The notes beneath the pieces are model-generated. The model was not told the origin of the DNA and made no database searches. It was given only the letters and a program-made list of their open reading frames with translations. DNA of 5,680 nucleotides. It comes from CAYGZA01 sp964354135. GTDB taxonomy: Bacteria > Planctomycetota > Planctomycetia > Pirellulales > Thermoguttaceae. The translations under genes were made by a program, and so were the position numbers. Location of the stretch: the NCBI GenBank assembly GCA_964354135.1, contig CAYGZA010000378.1, positions 1 to 5,680 of the forward strand, in the 5' to 3' direction. This document shows positions 4,308-5,680 of this stretch, piece after piece; within the stretch, counting starts at the first letter, position 1, and the number at the start of each line of letters is the position of its first letter.

Positions 4308-4874
4308 ATGGGCCGACACCGCCGTCCCTTCGTGGTGCCGCGTCGCCCGTATCGCCGGCGCCGCCCTCTTCCGGCGCTCTTGATGGCGCTGATCCTCATC
4401 GCGCTTGTGTGGTGGAGGTTCTATCATGCTCCTCCCGCGCCCCCCGAAGACCTGCCCGAAGGAGACTACCAGGTGGAGCGCGTGGTGGACGGCGACACGC
4501 TGCTGTTGACCAACGGGGCCCGAGTCCGCCTCATCGGGGCCGACACCCCCGAGACCGTCAAGCCCGGCCATCCCGTCGAAGCTTGGGGCCCGGAGGCCAA
4601 ACAGTTCACCGACGAGTTCGTCGCCGCCGGAGCGGTGCACCTGCAACCGGACCGCGAGCGGAAGGACCACTACGGGCGATTCCTGGCCTACGTCTGGGTC
4701 GACGGCCGGATGCTCAACGAGGAGCTGATCCGCGCCGGATTGGCGCGGGCCTCGCTCGGTTTTCGGTACTCCGAGTCGATGAAGACGCGGTTCCGGCGGG
4801 CCCAGAAAGAGGCCCAAGCGGCCGGGCGGGGTGTGTGGTCGGGCCGGGAGAACGGGGCCCGCAAGGCCGCCTGA
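4308..4874 (+). CDS. Membrane-anchored thermonuclease (SNase)-family nuclease
   Basis: A 188-residue protein with a staphylococcal-nuclease-like domain, which in the family cleaves single-stranded DNA and RNA with calcium. The N-terminus is very basic (RHRRPF..., RRPYRRRR at 12-19), followed by one hydrophobic segment at about 21-36 (LPALLMALILIALVWW) and a proline-rich spacer (41-50). This predicts an anchor with the nuclease domain outside the cytoplasm; there is no lipobox. The domain starts near residue 53: VERVVDGDT (56-64), RVRLIGADTPET (72-83), DHYGRFLAYVWVDGRMLNEELI (120-141). By alignment with S. aureus nuclease, D63, R74, D79, T80, E82 and R124 correspond to D21, R35, D40, T41, E43 and R87, so all catalytic and calcium residues are kept, although the loop between D63 and R74 is three residues shorter. 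The ATG at 4308 keeps the anchor; its ribosome binding site is weak (TAGAG), which suits translation from a shared mRNA with the CxxC protein 34 bases upstream. Nutrient DNA use, cell-envelope DNA handling or RNA turnover are possible roles. Confidence 0.92.
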   Translation: MGRHRRPFVVPRRPYRRRRPLPALLMALILIALVWWRFYHAPPAPPEDLPEGDYQVERVVDGDTLLLTNGARVRLIGADTPETVKPGHPVEAWGPEAKQFTDEFVAAGAVHLQPDRERKDHYGRFLAYVWVDGRMLNEELIRAGLARASLGFRYSESMKTRFRRAQKEAQAAGRGVWSGRENGARKAA

Positions 4875-4905
4875 CGGGTCGAACCTGTTGCACATTGTCG
4901 GCCGG

Positions 4906-4934
4906 TTGTAGCTCTCCGGGGCGGCTGATAGAAT
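4906..4934 (+). promoter_or_regulatory. Candidate promoter of the LeuB-like gene
   Basis: TTGTAG at 4906-4911 (three of six -35 positions) and TAGAAT at 4929-4934 (five of six -10 positions) are 17 bases apart in the 106-base gap before the dehydrogenase. Transcription would start near 4941. No terminator of the preceding gene pair is visible, so read-through from upstream is also possible. Confidence 0.4.
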
Positions 4935-4966
4935 TCGTCATTTTGGGCCGCAACGGATCCTCCAGC

Positions 4967-4972
4967 AAGGGA
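4967..4972 (+). promoter_or_regulatory. Ribosome binding site deciding a GTG start
   Basis: AAGGGA lies eight bases before the GTG at 4981. It supports this non-ATG start; there is no ATG near the family's expected N-terminus. Confidence 0.6.
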
Positions 4973-4980
4973 AACAGACG

Positions 4981-5680
4981 GTGAGCAGTACGAACAAGCT
5001 CAAGGTGGCAGTGATCGGCGGCGACGGGACGGGGCCGGAGGTTGCCGCCGAAGGCGTCAAGGTCCTCAAGGCGGTTGCCGCCCTGGAGGGAATCTCCCTG
5101 GAGCTAAAGGATTTCGACTACGGCGGCGATCGCTACCTGCGGACGGGAGAGGTCCTGCCCCCTGGGGCATGTGAAGAACTGGCCGCCTTCGACGCAATCC
5201 TCTTGGGCGCGGTCGGCCACCCCGACGTGCCGCCGGGGGTCCTTGAGAAAGGGCTCCTCTTGAAACTCCGCTTCCGGTTCGACGAGTACATCAATCTCCG
5301 GCCGGTGAAGCTGTTTCCCGGGGTGGAAACCCCACTGGCGGGCAAGGGGCCCGACGACATCGACTTCGTCGTGGTCCGCGAGAACACCGAGGACCTTTAC
5401 TGCGGCATGGGCGGCTTCCTCAAGAAGAACACCCCCGACGAGGTCGCCATGCAGACCGCCGTCTACACCCGCAAGGGCTGCGAGCGCTGTATCCGCTGGG
5501 CCTTCCAGTACACCCGCAAGCGGAACAAGCGGAAGCGGCTCACCCTGGTGGCCAAGACCAACGTGCTCACGTTCGGCCACGACCTGTGGTGGCGGACCTT
5601 CCAGGACGTTGCCAGGGAGTTCCCGGACGTGCAGACGGACTACAACCACGTCGACGCCTGCTGCATGTGGATGGTCAAGA
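4981..5680 (+). CDS. leuB: 3-isopropylmalate dehydrogenase-like protein, 3' end cut off
   Basis: The first 233 residues of an isocitrate/isopropylmalate dehydrogenase-family enzyme, usually about 350-370 residues; the right window edge removes the rest. LeuB oxidatively decarboxylates 3-isopropylmalate in leucine biosynthesis using NAD. The glycine-rich VAVIGGDGTGPEV opens at residue 9. VLEKGLLLKLRF (87-98), INLRPVKLFPGV (104-115), DIDFVVVRENTE (126-137), KTNVLTFGHDLW (192-203) and DYNHVDA (220-226) closely recall actinobacterial LeuB. Substrate residues match Thermus IPMDH: R97, R107, R133, Y140, K192 and D225 for R94, R104, R132, Y139, K185 and D217. D-malate/tartrate dehydrogenases share several of these motifs (FDEYINLRPV resembles E. 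coli DmlA), so that alternative is not excluded. The metal-binding aspartates and the coenzyme-specificity region lie beyond the edge. The start is a GTG at 4981 with AAGGGA eight bases upstream and gives a normal N-terminus. No other leucine gene is in view. Confidence 0.88.
   Translation, partial: MSSTNKLKVAVIGGDGTGPEVAAEGVKVLKAVAALEGISLELKDFDYGGDRYLRTGEVLPPGACEELAAFDAILLGAVGHPDVPPGVLEKGLLLKLRFRFDEYINLRPVKLFPGVETPLAGKGPDDIDFVVVRENTEDLYCGMGGFLKKNTPDEVAMQTAVYTRKGCERCIRWAFQYTRKRNKRKRLTLVAKTNVLTFGHDLWWRTFQDVAREFPDVQTDYNHVDACCMWMVK

Noticed and set aside
1..5680. CRISPR array, insertion sequence, prophage, tRNA or rRNA
   Set aside because: No regularly spaced repeats, transposase or integrase motifs, terminal repeats, tRNA-like cloverleaf or rRNA-like conserved stretches were found on either strand.

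Overview
The window looks like chromosomal DNA from a GC-rich member of the Planctomycetota, possibly a Pirellulales relative. The evidence is a Tat-exported Gfo/Idh/MocA oxidoreductase of the type these genomes multiply, an ECF-like sigma factor with the 'SEIDRNLLERCL' opening I associate with planctomycetes, a stand-alone HNH protein and a small two-CxxC protein that both resemble planctomycete conserved proteins, and short genes in frequently switching orientation. The phylum assignment rests on remembered family resemblance, not on a search.

Layout, left to right. 1-225 has no gene and holds two adjacent perfect hairpins that share a GAA loop; the left one is a plausible terminator for the leftward genes. 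226-1605 (-) is the exported oxidoreductase and 1671-2303 (-) the sigma factor, possibly one transcript with a 65-base gap. 2304-2599 is a divergent control region with a good sigma70-type promoter (TTGACA, 17, TACGAT) firing right into 2600-2878 (+), a 7Fe ferredoxin of the Azotobacter FdI/FdxA type. This gene converges on 2883-3515 (-), the HNH protein, with only four bases between the stop codons. 3516-3967 is a second divergent control region with candidate promoters facing both ways and a short perfect palindrome. 3968-4273 (+) encodes an acidic two-CxxC protein and 4308-4874 (+) a membrane-anchored thermonuclease-family protein, probably co-transcribed. After a 106-base gap with a candidate promoter, 4981 to the right edge (+) is the first two thirds of a LeuB-like 3-isopropylmalate dehydrogenase.

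The genes do not form one recognisable pathway. Most look like conserved background genes: amino-acid biosynthesis, electron transfer, transcription control and DNA/RNA-processing enzymes. The least explained part is the block at 2883-4874: an HNH protein, divergent from a zinc-ribbon-like protein, followed by an anchored nuclease. I see no mobile element, CRISPR array, tRNA or rRNA, and no clear defence or toxin system. Any functional unit here is a hypothesis that needs comparative gene-neighbourhood data.
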